Part shown: in pieces, positions 13,431 to 26,500 of the stretch
Layout: every line of letters starts with the position of its first letter
Numbering within the stretch: the stretch's first letter is position 1
Origin: Paragonimus skrjabini miyazakii
Taxonomy: Eukaryota; Platyhelminthes; Trematoda; Plagiorchiida; Troglotrematidae
DNA length: 64,000 nucleotides
Reading direction: 5' to 3'
Assembly (NCBI GenBank): GCA_014338405.1
Contig: JTDE01002926.1
Location: 4,083-68,082, forward strand
The notes under the pieces: model-generated
Seen by the model: the letters and a program-made list of their open reading frames with translations, nothing else
Database searches by the model: none
What the model was told of the DNA's origin: nothing
Position numbers and translations under genes: made by a program

Positions 13431-14214
13431 AGGTGGCCACCTGTAGATTTTTATGGATGCCAGCACTGCGGCTGTATGTAACACGCTCTAATTAGTCAAT
13501 CTTAACTATTTAAGTGCAAATATCTACTTTGACCTTGCAAAAAACTTACTCACAGCAGAACGATTCGATTGACACATATGTCAGTTAAGTGTGACAAAAA
13601 AAGCATACCACGAGTGCTGCTTACTTCATTATCGGACAGTAGTCAGTTACGGAAGCAGTCGCAGTCAGTTCGAGACAACCTGAACTGGGACAAAATAGTT
13701 CAAAAAGAGAAACGGTCCACCGGAATTTTTCAAAGACATTTTTATCTCACGGAACCCAAATCGGTATCGGCTACGGCTGACTGCAAGTTTATTGTCATCC
13801 AGAAACTATTCAGACTTCCTGCAATCTCCAATCTGTTCCACGTATGACGGATTGTCATCTCAAACAACGGCAGTATAATTGTCCTCGATAACCATCATGT
13901 TAAGGTTTTCTTCATTAGATTTACAGATTCGTCGTCAGAAGCAAGGAACAGAATTGAGGATGTCTTCAGAATAAATTACTACAGAATGATTACTTTCAAA
14001 TTCTCTTTCCAGATATAATCTTGCTGATGCTATTAACGCAACATGCCAAGGGAATTTTATGACCATTTTGTGAATTATTCACATGGCCTTTATACTGAGC
14101 TCTAACTAATGCAAAACTTTAGCATACTGCCTCTTTTTGAAAGAATCTTGCTGAGAAGATCATTAAATTGCAACGACCACAGTCAACTGATAATGTTCTT
14201 TAAGTTTTATCATT
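13431..14214. other. Unassigned
   Basis: A 92-codon open frame (13569-13847) has no recognisable motif. The end, from about 14160, may be the eroded start of the following RTE copy. Confidence 0.35.
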
Positions 14215-15085
14215 AGATGCTAAAGCCATGGAGGTTATTGACCAGTTTGTGTACCTGGGAAGTGGCATCAGCGGCGGTGGCGACGGTAGAGGTAAAGGGA
14301 ATGAAACAGAAGCACGTATTTTCAAGGCTAGGGTGGACTTCGCTAGTCTAAGACACATATGGCGACAGAGAGGCATTTCTCTGAGGTTTAAGGGTCGCGT
14401 ATATCAGACGACAGTGAGGGTTGTATTAGTTTACGGAAGCGAAACCTGGCGACTCTGGGTAGAAGAGGTGAACCATCTTCAGACATTTGACCATCGATGT
14501 CTGAGTTCAATCGCTCGTATCGGGGGCACCAGCGAGTAAGCAACGAGGAGGTTTGGAAGGAGGTGTTTGACACTGATTGTTTAACGAGTTCCTTTGTCCA
14601 ATCCTTAAATTTGCACAGATTTAGATGGTTAGATGACGTACTGAGGATGCCAGGTAGTCATTTGTCACACCGAACATTGTTTTCCGACACTGCGGTCGAT
14701 TGGCGCAAGATGCGAGGTGAACAGATGATGACCTTGCGTAGAGAAATGAAATCGTTCGCCAAGGGGTTGGCTACTGTAGATCGGGTACGTCTCCCAGACT
14801 GGAGCCCTCGCGACCCACAGAGTCAGTCGCTTGAGTAGTTGAGATGGCTGCCAACCGAGCCCAGTGTCGTGAGTGTTTTTTGTTGTTCGGCCGAGTTGTC
14901 GGTGAAGTGATTGCTTTTGGTTTTGCATGTTTGAATGTAGACGTAGCTATTTTTTGTAGTTATGTCCCTCCCACCTTGCTTTCTTTCTTCTTTCTTCCCA
15001 TACAGTTTTTTCCTCATCATGATTGTGGGGCAGTTAAGCACCAATGTGAGTATGTTTGTCTGTGATGATGGTGATGATGAGTGTG
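14215..15085 (+). mobile_element. RTE-type retrotransposon, family B, 3' part
   Basis: The C-terminal RTE domain is readable in two frames: FVYLGSGISG, then FASLRHIWRQRGISLRFKGR and VLVYGSETWRL…LQTFDHRCLSSIARI (14250-14530), then VSNEEVWKEVFDTDC…RFRWLDDVLRMPGS (14540-14660). A 3' UTR follows that differs from family A (GTCCCTCCCACC…GTTAAGCACCAATGTGAG) and ends GATGATGGTGATGATGAG. Confidence 0.88.
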
Positions 15086-16544
15086 TGAATACTACCAATT
15101 AACATAATGTGAATCATATCTCAAAATGCAGTCACACCCAGTTAACTTAGGAGTGCAGCTTTATGGCTGGTTGGCTGAGGGTGGACATCTTGGTATGCAT
15201 CATTAACTTCTAAACAGCTGTAGTTTTCAGATACTTTAAATTTATAAAATGAAAGTTTTATTGAAGAAGACCCGTCTTTCACTTTCCTGTGACTATAAAC
15301 CAAGGCTTTTCTTCTCGTGGTTTTATGGTATTTCCAGCAGCAGCAACTGCAGCGACACTACATATTTAGTTGACACTTTATCCTAAGCGTCATACAACCG
15401 TGATATTAATCGTTTGTAAACAAAAGCGAGAGAAAGGTTGAACTCATTTTCTAACTAAACCTTGACGATTAACCTCGAACTTACAGTATTTCAGTGCTCC
15501 TGCTTTGCGAGCAAAACGACCGGGATACATTGGAATGACTTCTTTACAGTTTCCACTGTTTCGTTTCAGTTAATCTGCTCACCCCAAAAACAACTATATA
15601 CGAAGATATGTAAATGGTTAGCAAAGTGCTTTCTTGAGTGTTTCATCATCAGGTCAGATAGAACGCATGCATACGGGTTCATTTAGGGCGGTAGATAACA
15701 TAGAAACAGAGCACGAGGTGCTTTTCATTCCTGTCTGTCCGCTTTGATTCATTGAACCTAGTGACCCAATGTCGATCATGTGAATGGTGTAAAATTTGCG
15801 GGAGACTCAATACATCGGTTTAATCATTCTGCTATGGGTATGAATACACAACCATGGGACGTTCTTTATTTTGACTATCGTTGTTGGGGGCATGGTAATG
15901 ATGAATGTTGGCAACTTGCAGTGGCCTGTGCGATTAACCGTTTACGATCTTTGACTTGCCTGAACTGTGTCCCGCATCTCAGTAGATTGGCTTGATTGTA
16001 TCAGTCAAGCTAAACTAGAATTAAATACGCAGTAACTTCCGATGAACAGGATTCTGTCGATCTTAATATTTTTCATATTGGTCAGTGCTCCCGGGACCGT
16101 TCGGTCAATCGTCATTTTGTGTGGTCAGTATAACTTGTTTCGCAAAAACAAATGCCAAACGGTGAAAGCATTTATAGGCGATATGAAAATGTAGCATATC
16201 TTCCAAAAGTAAGGAACTAGACCGAACATGTAGTGTTGTGAACCAAGAACACGGATCGCGCAAGAGTTATATATTCAGGAAACCAGCACATGGGTTATGA
16301 GTTTCAACATGACAACAAACAAAAACACTCATCTGCTTACTGTATTGGTCCCAGAACGTCAAGGTCGCCAAAGATGCCAATGCTTGATACCTGCATGTAC
16401 GGAAAAATATTTCATGCCATGCTGCACTCTGATCTTTCTTCTTGTATTTTTCAACGTCGAAATCCATGCTGCTGCCTCACTGCTAATTAGTAGTGATGTG
16501 AGTAGTATAGTGCGATCGCTCACCTTTACTATCGGTATCAGCTG
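15086..16544. other. Unassigned
   Basis: Nothing recognised. Open frames at 15780-15995 and 16290-16551 are short, overlap in several frames and carry no motif. Confidence 0.35.
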
Positions 16545-16860
16545 GAGTTAACAGACAGTAGCTGTGTCTCCTTTCGAGATGACCGGGCAATATGATCACT
16601 ACTTACAAGCGAAAGTGGTTGAACGATCACGTATGATAACCCGGTTGTGCCTAGTATGGGGTCAACGGCGCAATGGTCAACACTGATGCCTCATGAAAAC
16701 GTGACCGTAGTCAGGACCCCCATCGTGACAAGCATATGCACTACTGACAGGCTGTTACAAATGCGAAGCTCTAGCATATTACTTCTTTCTGAAAGATGCT
16801 AGCTGAAACGCTTGTCTGAATGCAAAACTGTGATCAAATGTCAGCGGTGTTCAGACTGAA
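16545..16860 (+). repeat. Hammerhead-type SINE-like repeat, copy 2 (degenerate)
   Basis: It aligns with 41930-42235: CTCCTTTCGAGATGACCGGGC, GGTTGTGCCTAGTATGGGG, a degraded tRNA-like head, CATATGCACTACTGACAGG, then TGTCTGAATGCAAAACTGTG and GATCAAATGTCAGCGGTGTTC. The hammerhead core is broken: CTGACAG replaces CTGANGA and stem II is lost. Confidence 0.72.
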
Positions 16861-17378
16861 ACACAGCTGAACCGTAAAATGAGTCTTGTTAATTACCGCC
16901 ATGTCTCTAGATTTTGTTTTCGGAGCAGCAATGTAGTACAGACAGCTCTTTTTTGCATTTCACAGTTCACCTACCTTCGTATGTGTCAACGTATACGTAG
17001 GAATAAACTGCTTCGAACAGCCAGTTTCAGGGAATGCACTGAATGGAAACAGCTTGTTCTTCTTCTGTGGTTTCACGTGAGCTTATATTTACAGCATTGT
17101 CTTTCACACATCTAGCTAGATCCCTCTTTCACCTTAATAGCAGCGAAATACTCAAGGTTGAGTATTGACGTATGCAATTTGTCTAACAATACCCACTTTG
17201 TTTTATCGAATCATCCTCACGAGCAGACATGGGGCAAGTCCAAAATCGTGATACCTGGAAGTGAATCAGGTGGTAAGGTAGAATGACTACTTGGTTAGTA
17301 GTGAACAATTTGCTTTGTTCGAGGCCATTTACCACAATCTTTCTTACCATTATAGAACCGTTGTCCCAGTTGCAAACT
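16861..17378. other. Presumed 5' flank of DNAAF1
   Basis: There is no TATA box or other promoter element that I can defend. A 78-codon open frame at 16879-17115 is not recognisable. An upstream non-coding exon could lie here. Confidence 0.3.
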
Positions 17379-17529
17379 ATGGTTGAATGCGAACTCATGT
17401 TGTGTAGTGAAGCATATGAAAATGATACTGAACTTCGACTTTCAACCCTCTCATCGGATGAACAGCTATCGGAATCTCAGAACCTGACAGTTGTACAGGA
17501 AATTGACATTCGCAGGCCAAGCAACGAAA
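17379..17529 (+). CDS. DNAAF1: DNAAF1 exon 1 (predicted start)
   Basis: This open stretch is rich in Ser, Glu and Asp (…STLSSDEQLSES…), like the acidic N-termini of the family. ATG at 17379 is the first reasonable start; the frame stays open upstream to 17283, and a second ATG lies at 17397. It ends at 17529 before GTAGAT with one base left over, which joins in frame to exon 2 over a 43-nt intron. A non-coding or coding exon further upstream cannot be excluded. There is no conserved motif, so the assignment rests on phase and composition. Confidence 0.55.
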
Positions 17530-20500
17530 GTAGATCATCTAAATTATGGTAGAATTTTGGTTACATTTGTAGTCAGTATGGCTGTGGAAATGAATGAAGA
17601 TCAACAGGAGAGTCCTCAGAAAAGTGAGCTACTTGAAACTCGTGGCAGGCCTGAAGGAAATGCTGGATTAGAAGTTAATGAACTGAATGACACTGGCATG
17701 CAGGTCGCAAAAAATACCGAGATGACCAATAATGGAGATAACGACAAGAAAACTGACAATTCAATTTTTAATGTCGATCTGTCCAACTTACCCTACCCCC
17801 CTGGATATTCAATTCTTAATCGTCACGAGCCAAAACATGACAGCAATAAAGGAGCACAGGAAGAAGATCCCAGACTCAAAGGTCCAAGGTTAGCCAAACA
17901 GATACAGAATACCTTTGCTTGTTTGCTTTTCATACTTAACTTTGATATGGATGGAATACTGTTTTAACACACATGCTACTGTATTTTTCAGTAGTCCAGG
18001 TCGATCCGACCAAACTGATCAACGAGTTATGGGTTTGTGTTTTCTGACCGTTTATTTCGGCCGATAGGAATATAGCAAACACATTTTCCAACGAGAATAC
18101 TAAGATTTTCTCGGGTTTGTGTTTTCATAGACGTTGCTCATACAAGAAACTAATCTTGCAACAACGCTTATTCATTTAACGGCTGACCCGTACATTCGAC
18201 AAAATTAGAGTTACTATTTTCTCAAACTGGCAAACAAGGTTGGACATTTTTGCCTGACACCGTTGTGACAAAAAGGTTTTGTACACCTATTAATGAAGCG
18301 CAGTTGTAGCTATTGCTTGAACCATTTCCCATTGGAATTAGTCCTCTTACCCCATCATGTAAATGTTGACATGTAAAATGTGGCTTGTGTTTTTGTAACG
18401 TTTGCATACCAAGATACAGCTTCCATAGTTCTCGTAGATAAATCTGGAGTAAAACCTGTGAATGGTAAATGAGTTCGCAAAATAATTACGTTATGATTAG
18501 ACAAAGGCATCAGTTCAGAAAGCGTGTACTTTAGCAAGGCTGACATGGACATTTGGGCTGTGTTTTACTATGTGGTTGTTCACAGTCATCAGCAAAAATT
18601 TGTTTAAATAGTAAATTTCGTTTTCCTACAGTTTAAACCAAAACTCACTGACCCAGTTTGCTTAATGAATGTGGTAGCCAAAGTCTGGTACTTCAAAGTG
18701 TAAAGTTTAGTAATATGCCTTACAAAAAGTTTTGATACATTCAGTCTTGTAAAATCGATGTGTGTAATACTTTCTTGTTGCAGAATTACAAAGGAGTTTT
18801 TAAGGAAACATTGTGCAAAGCATAAACTCTACCAGACACCACATCTGAACGACATACTTTATCTGCATTTCAACGGTGAGTGATTATAAGTAAAATTTCC
18901 TTGTGTTTTCATTATTCTAAACTAGTTTTGTTGAGCAAGGTCGTCAGTATCGCTCGAGAATATGTTAAAATCAACAATATATAATTTTGGCATTTGTCTG
19001 ATATCGGTTACAGTTCAGGGGATAAAACAATTAAATATGGCTAGGCATGAAGTTTTCACATCCATTTTGTAGGATACTGTAGACCTGACAAACCGATGAA
19101 TCAGATAAACCATTAGTTGAATCCATTGACGAAATGTTTGTCACAATTATCGTCGTGATCTCCACTGTACGTCATTACATATGCTCATTTTAGCAAAACA
19201 TTTCTTATTGCTGTCTCATCAGTTGTTCTACTCTTCGTTTTACGGCTTTGTATTAATTCAATCTCCTTCCAGTTTTCCGTCCATTACAGACTGTACAGGA
19301 GTGTATGAAAATTGATAGGGTGTTTTTTTACTCTCGATCGGCAAAAATCGGACGTGAAAAATGGGTAACTGTAGCTTTCGGTTCGTCCTATTCTTGCACA
19401 CGTCTACCCATTCCTCGGTATGGGTCACCTAGATAACATTGGCCAAATATCGACCTCTCCATGACCTATTGGTTTCTACCCTTCATCGAATCGCATGACT
19501 ATGCACTATATTCGAATCATCGTAATCATTATAAATCTGCTGCTATGTCATCGGAATAATTAATCTCAGATGTAACAGCACTAGAACTCCTGTAGGTGTG
19601 GAATGTATTGTTTCAATGCGGTCAAGAGGGTGGTCTATGGAACTGAGTTCCAGTGATCAAGTAGGTCAAGGTCGAGCAGGTCAAGGTCCTCAGCCTGTCT
19701 TCCATATTCCGGGCACTTGCTACATATTCTTCGTCTTCGTCGGTCCACATGCCGGTCTCGATAGAGTAGTGTTGAGTCAAGTAGGCTCAAGCGGGTCGAG
19801 CAAACAGTGAATGAATGAATGGTTCCTGTTCTTGAAAGATGTTGCGAACGACCTACTCAACAGTTATTTCCTTTAGTCATTCTGGCAGCAATTATGAACT
19901 CGGCCAATACACTACACACAGGTATAATCTGTACCGTCCGGGCGTTGCAAACCACCGTTTATTTTGTATCCTATCAGGTGCATATCGAGTGGAAAGACGC
20001 AAATTCTTTAGAAGGGTTAAGCTGAGAATTTAGTAGAAGGTGTTCATTACAGCATGCGTTCAAAAGAATTGTCAGTCGCGATCGAGACACTTTGTGAACA
20101 CATGCAGTCTTTAGTTGTTCACTAAATCTGTTCTAGATGGTTGACCACCTATGGTCTTTGTTCATATAACTGGACCTCTAAAATTATATGCTGAACTACT
20201 ACAGTTTCGTTGTGCATTTTGATCCGTAAACGGTTCCTATTTGTAATTGATTTTATTTGTTATAACCAAGTGAAAACCAGCAAGGCAGGCATAAGTTTTC
20301 CTAGATATTGTATTTCTTTCCACTACAGGTTCAATTCTTTTAGTCATTTACGATCATCCAACAGACTAGCTCGCATCTCCCAGAGTCCTAGAGGGGTTTA
20401 TACGACACCAGCGTCTGTGATTCCGTAGGCTAGCTGATACATCTTTCTACTACTATTCTCACACTTACCCACAAGTTTTGAGCTCAGTTCTCCAATGTAC

Positions 20501-23500
20501 TTGGTGTTAGTGAGACCCAAAAGTACCAGACTACTTTACTGATGGCCACTCTGAACAATTTCTTGCAGCAACTTTATCCCGTTCTGTGGCTGTGGTGGAT
20601 GTCTGCTCGTCAGAAGGTTATATGAGAGTGACCGACCTTGTTAGACGGGGAATGTAACAGTTGTAGTGGTCAGGACTGGTTACTGAATAGACTAGGTAAA
20701 TGCGAGTGTACCTCACTAGGCTATCGGTGATAATAAAATGAACGAATGAGACAAAATAGTTACAAATTTCCAGCAAGTTATGGTAATCAAAAGGATTTGA
20801 CTCACAGGAAAGTGTTCACAAGTGTTCGAGATGACTACCACAATATTCCAAATTACCAGTATACGGAAGTGGGTAACATCACAGAGTTGCCGTGGACTGC
20901 TGAAGCGCGATCAGAGATGCGACGATGTTCGTAGTACAACGGAGCTAAAAAATTGGATGATAGATCCTTGTAGTATCGTCAAACGACTGCGCAACGGAGA
21001 GGAGAGCAGACTGACGTGCACAAAATTGGTATTGGATTGCAAGGTCACTTTTTATCAATTTCAACACAATGCAAAGGTGATACAAAAAGTTGTTGTACAG
21101 AAATGAAGCGTCGTTTGCAAACGAAAATAAAGAAATCTCTACACAGCTGTTGGGACATGATTCACATGCATACAATCTTGGTGATCACGACCTGTACGCT
21201 TAGTAAATAAATGCTTGGATTACTCTTCTGATGCTTGGCCTTAGGTAGTTTGTTTGATACCCGCCTGCCAAATGTTTTGAATTGAACCGAATATGTTGAA
21301 ACTTGTTAGGTACTGAAGCCACGTTTGCAATAGACATGCATCATTTGGCACCAGTCTCATTCCAAGCGGTTGCAATGAAACTACGACCTTTTGAATAGTT
21401 CGATGAGCACGTTCGTATTTTTCTAACTTAATTTCTCGAAAAAATGATGGAACGATCTTCGAAGAGTTGGTTGATCATAGACGGACCGGTGAAAATTATC
21501 CTTGTCTACGTCCAACAAGGGCCCGACGATCTATAAAGTGAGAATCTGTTAGATAACTCAAGCGATTCTTAACGAAAATATATACAAATCAGTGGATTAT
21601 TTAAAACCAAACAAATCAATACTGCAAGTTGATAATATTGTATTTGAATATTTTCTCACCACTGGTTGTGAAATCGATGCTCAGGCTTTTCAAAAATAGA
21701 GAACTTGACGGAATACACGGGCCTCAAATGTCTTTTCCTCGAGGTGAACGGAATTCAAACTATTTCCGGTTTGGAATCACAAACGGAACTGCGATCACTC
21801 TATCTGTCAAAAAATCTAATCCGGAAAATTGAAAATCTAGATCATATGCAGTATTTAGATACGCTGGACATTAGCAACAATATGGTATCTAAAATTGAAA
21901 ACTTAGGTAAGTTGGACATTATTCAAAATAATTTTTGTGCCATCGTTAGTTGATGATGTGCTTGTATTTGTAACATTTGCCAGTTGTTTCACTTAGGTTT
22001 GTTTTATCGTTTTTATCCTGTGTGATTTTTTTCTTCTGGATTATTTTATTTCCCTGTTAAGGCTCAGAGTCATTGGGAACGATTGCGAATCAGTTGCATG
22101 AACGGTTAAAAGTAGATTCCAGTCAGTTTTGTCGATATGGGGTTTTCTGTCGGTAATTAATATATCCTGAATGGTGACGTCCATTGTCATTCAATGAATT
22201 CTGAAGTGATAGTCTTTTTTGTACTACTGATGATTCCCTGCTTCGAGCTCTTACCGTATAAATATTTTGGGATTTTTTTAAATTATCAACTGCTTGGCTT
22301 ATTGGGAATGAATGCATGATAAGTAAAATTCTAACAAGCTAAATAGTTGAGTGATTGATTGTTGGACTATATCAGCTTTGTTGTATCATTGCCACAAAAA
22401 CGTCAATTCCAGCAGATAAACTCACATTGGCTGCAAAAACTGAGTTGTCTTTTTTTCGAATATTTCTGTTCTGTTACCGATTTGCCTGTCACTAACTGTG
22501 ATATTCAATTCTAAGTCTATCCACAATATCGCTTGAATTTTAAATCGATCAGATAAAAAGGAGACTGCGAAAATGAGATTTGAATCTCGAATGGCTTGAT
22601 TACTCGAAGATGGTATCATTCCGTGAATAACTGTTATGGTTGTGAACGTGATTGGTCTGTGATCAACTATTTATTTCCGTCGGAAGAGAAAAAATTGTAT
22701 CATTTAGATTGGCCGAATGATAATTTAACGATAATCAATTCTGGATATCTAGCGAAAGAGAAGAATATATCGGAATCTCAACGACACGCAAGTGTGTGAA
22801 TTTAAGAGGTCATTAAGTTATCTAGTGGTTTGAATACATTAGCAGAGATAATCATGAGGCGTTACAACATAGACAGTGGTCGTGCTGTTTTTGAATTTAA
22901 AGCAACAGATCGTGGACACGTGTCTGGGAAATGTGCAAGTTCATTATCGACAACCGAGCAAATAAAATTGGACAGTATTCGCAGGTTAGATACCATGGTC
23001 TGAATTTTAGTGACTTATCTATCTTCGCATTCAGGGAACGTTTTGACGGCTTATGCGTTTCGATGTACTATCAGGCTAGACTAAAGGGTGTAATGATCAT
23101 ACGGGCAGATTCACGCATGTCTGACGGGCCAGTAGGTAGAGGTCGGACGATTCACAATCTCCTAGTTCTCTAGATTGGAGGTTGAAAGAAAATTGACATC
23201 TTTTTCTGAAGAAACTGCCAGTTTCATTGAACTGCTACCCACTTACTGTCTTGTGGTACAAACATTTGCGTCAAAGATTTTGGTTGTGAATCTTAGTCGT
23301 CTCCTATCTAGGTTCTGGAAGTATCTCAGCCAACATACATCCGTGAATATTCACGACATTGTCAATCCCATAGTAAATCAGTCGTCTCACAGGTTAAACT
23401 TGGACTCCTTTCCTGCTACATACAACATGATGGATAGGCTAATCGTACTCTACTGTTGACTCCTCACCTACTGCCTTATCCAGTGTTGTCTGTGAAGTGA

Positions 23501-26500
23501 GTGCATTTAATGACACGGGGCAGTAAAAACCATAGGGAAGCTGTCTTGCTGATGACGCTTTACTTTCACTTGCAGCTCGGTTGTTTGTTTTGCAAGGTGT
23601 AGGAACCTTGGTGTTGTACGTTTCAACACAGACGTGGCTATTTTTAGTAGTTAGGTCCCTTCCTTTTCTTCTTGTCTTCCTAAATAGGTTTTTCCCCATT
23701 GTGATTGTGTGGCAGTTAAGCATCAGTGCGAACCACTGATTTATTGCTGTCTGTAATGATGATGATGTGTGTATCCCTTACGCCCCTCTCGACCTTCATT
23801 TCTAGTAAGTGTTCTGTAGGTCCCACAACAAATATAGTTCATAATAGCAAAATTGTGACGATAAGTCCCATCTCTTACCACCTGACTTTCGCACAACCCC
23901 TTGTTTTCGCTTGGAATGCGAATTAATAGAGATGCTTTCAAAGTTTGCACCTTGAACCAGATAGGTTAACAGGTCACCCTTGCACGGACGTTAGACTCAT
24001 TGAATGTCAATGTCTTCTGCATTTCAGAGACTGGAATCCAGGACATTGGTCACCGTATCGAACTGATGGCATACACACTGCTTGCTTGATAGTGATTATA
24101 CACTTCGGGTGAATTTACGGTGGTTATTATCGATCAGGTGGGAATACGAACAGCCTTCATCATAGTGACCGCAGTTACATGAGTAATTTGGATTCCAGTT
24201 AACAGTAGATTCTGTGCCGCTCGTCTGTCAGATTATCTTAAGGACAGCTCTAAACGCCAAACTCACAGAAATCTTCTCATTTTGTCTATACTCCAGCTGA
24301 CTGCAGCGATGTTAGTGTTAGAACTGGGTGCTACATTCTTATAGACTCAAGATTCAGAGATAGTCATTCTGGCCGGTGGTGTGAACGTCCGGGTCTGTCG
24401 CTTAGGGGTACTGGGTCTCGTTTATGTGAAAGCTTTTTGTTAGCATTACATCGTATGGATGATGGTAGTTGGGTGTTGCAATAGTGCACCGAACATGAAC
24501 TATTTTCAGCTAGCACTATTTTCAGACATCGTAAACGTTGTCCTTTCTTTGCATTTTTGCTGGGCAGTGACGAGATCGAGAGCAACGACTGGCTGTTGAG
24601 AAAATTGCTAGGTCATCGGCAAACCTTACGTATCAAACTAGTTTAGAATACAAACTTAGTAATTATCACACCCGAAGATCTGAATAGCTGCTGGATACGA
24701 GTCTCACAAGCAATTCATGAAACAAGCAATATGGCATACGATGCGGCGGTTTGTGAGGTAAACATACATAGGATCTTAGAAGAATCCCTGCTATTGCATA
24801 TCATGAGTCTGAGAGGGATATCTGCAAGAAGCTGTGGCGTGGCCTGATTGGTGATCATGAAGTCTGGTTTACTGGGAAAATTAAAGACGTTGAGTGAAAT
24901 ACTTTGAAGGTTAATTCAGGCGGCCTCTTACCTTTAATGTATTACCGACACAAGCTTGCAACGTAGCCCCTGGTCAGTGGATTTAGGACCACCCACTGAA
25001 ACTGAATTCCGCAACTGTATTTTGGCTCTTATGCATACCAAGGCTACTGGCCTAGATGATCTCATGCTGACAATTTTCAAAGAAGATAAGGAGATGTTAG
25101 TAGAGGCTTTGACTTAATTGTTCCAAATTGCGTGGACAATGGGGACCATCCATCCATGCCGGAGTTGCTCAATAATAGTTCTCAGTTTCAAGAAAGGCAT
25201 CAGAGGCTCTTGCGAAAATCATAGGAAGATTAGCTTGACTTCAGTTATTTTCGGGGTTATAGCATCCATTATGCTTCGTGGACTCATTGCCGCCCGCGAG
25301 ACAGCCATCAGGAAAGAAAAGGAGGGGTTTCATACTGGACGAGTATGTATAGGTCAAATTTTCACTCTTCGCCAAATTCTGGAGCAGCTAGCCAACAACT
25401 GTTTTATTTCTCAACTATAAACGTGTGTTCAAATCGGTTGATTCACTTAAATGCAAGTACGTGAACATACTGTCGACGATTTATTTCGATACCTCGGCTT
25501 AGGTTATGATCTACGGTAAACTGTCTGACAGTTTCAACACTAAGGGCGATGCACCTCAAGGCTGCTACCTTTCAACCTTTTTTGTCAATTTTGTTATAGA
25601 CGAAATAATGGAGGATTATCTGTGGCAGTCACAAGATTGAAATGTGGACTTTTTATCTGATAAAAGACTGGCTGACCTTGATTATATGTACGATAAAAGT
25701 TTCAGGCTATAATTCTAGTTGCAACTCCGCACTCTTCTAAACATTTTGAATACTGTTTATCGTTTTAAAGTTTGAATTGCTCCTACGGGATCGTTGTAAT
25801 TACGCAAAGTTAATATTATACAATGAAGTTATATAGGTTTTAAACCGATATCACAAACGACGGCGAAAGCATAAAGAATAAAATAGAGGCTACTATCCTT
25901 AATATTAGGGTGGTATTTGCCAATCTAAGGCATCTCTGTAAAGCTTTACAGTCGCATAACTTGACCGCTGGTGGTAGAAGTGAGCCGTCTTCAGGTATTT
26001 TATCACCGATGTCTACGTATGATCGCTCGTATCGGGTAGCAGATACGAGCAAACAACAAAGAATTTAAGAAGCATGTATTTGGTATTGGCTGCCAACCGA
26101 GTTCTTTTTCTTGAAGTCCAAAGTTTACACTGACTTAAGTGGTTAAGCTATGTACTAAAGATGTCGATGCTGCGGCCGACTGTTGTGAGGTGCGGTGTAA
26201 ACAGATGAAGACCTGGCGTAGAAAAATGAAGCCATTCACCAGTTGGTTAGCCACCATTGGTCAGGTTCGGTTCTTGACCTGGAGACGTTAGGTGAGACAA
26301 TGAATAATCTGGCTCAGAGATGTGTATCTTATCGTTGTTTGGCCGAGTTGTTTGTAAAGTAAATGCATATAATGCCACGGGACAGTTGAAATCTTGAGGA
26401 ATCTGTCTTACTGATGGCGTCTTACTTTCACTTATAGCTCACTTGTTTGTTTCCAAGTTGTAGTTGTTGTTGACGCTGAAAGTATACGACAATGACAACT

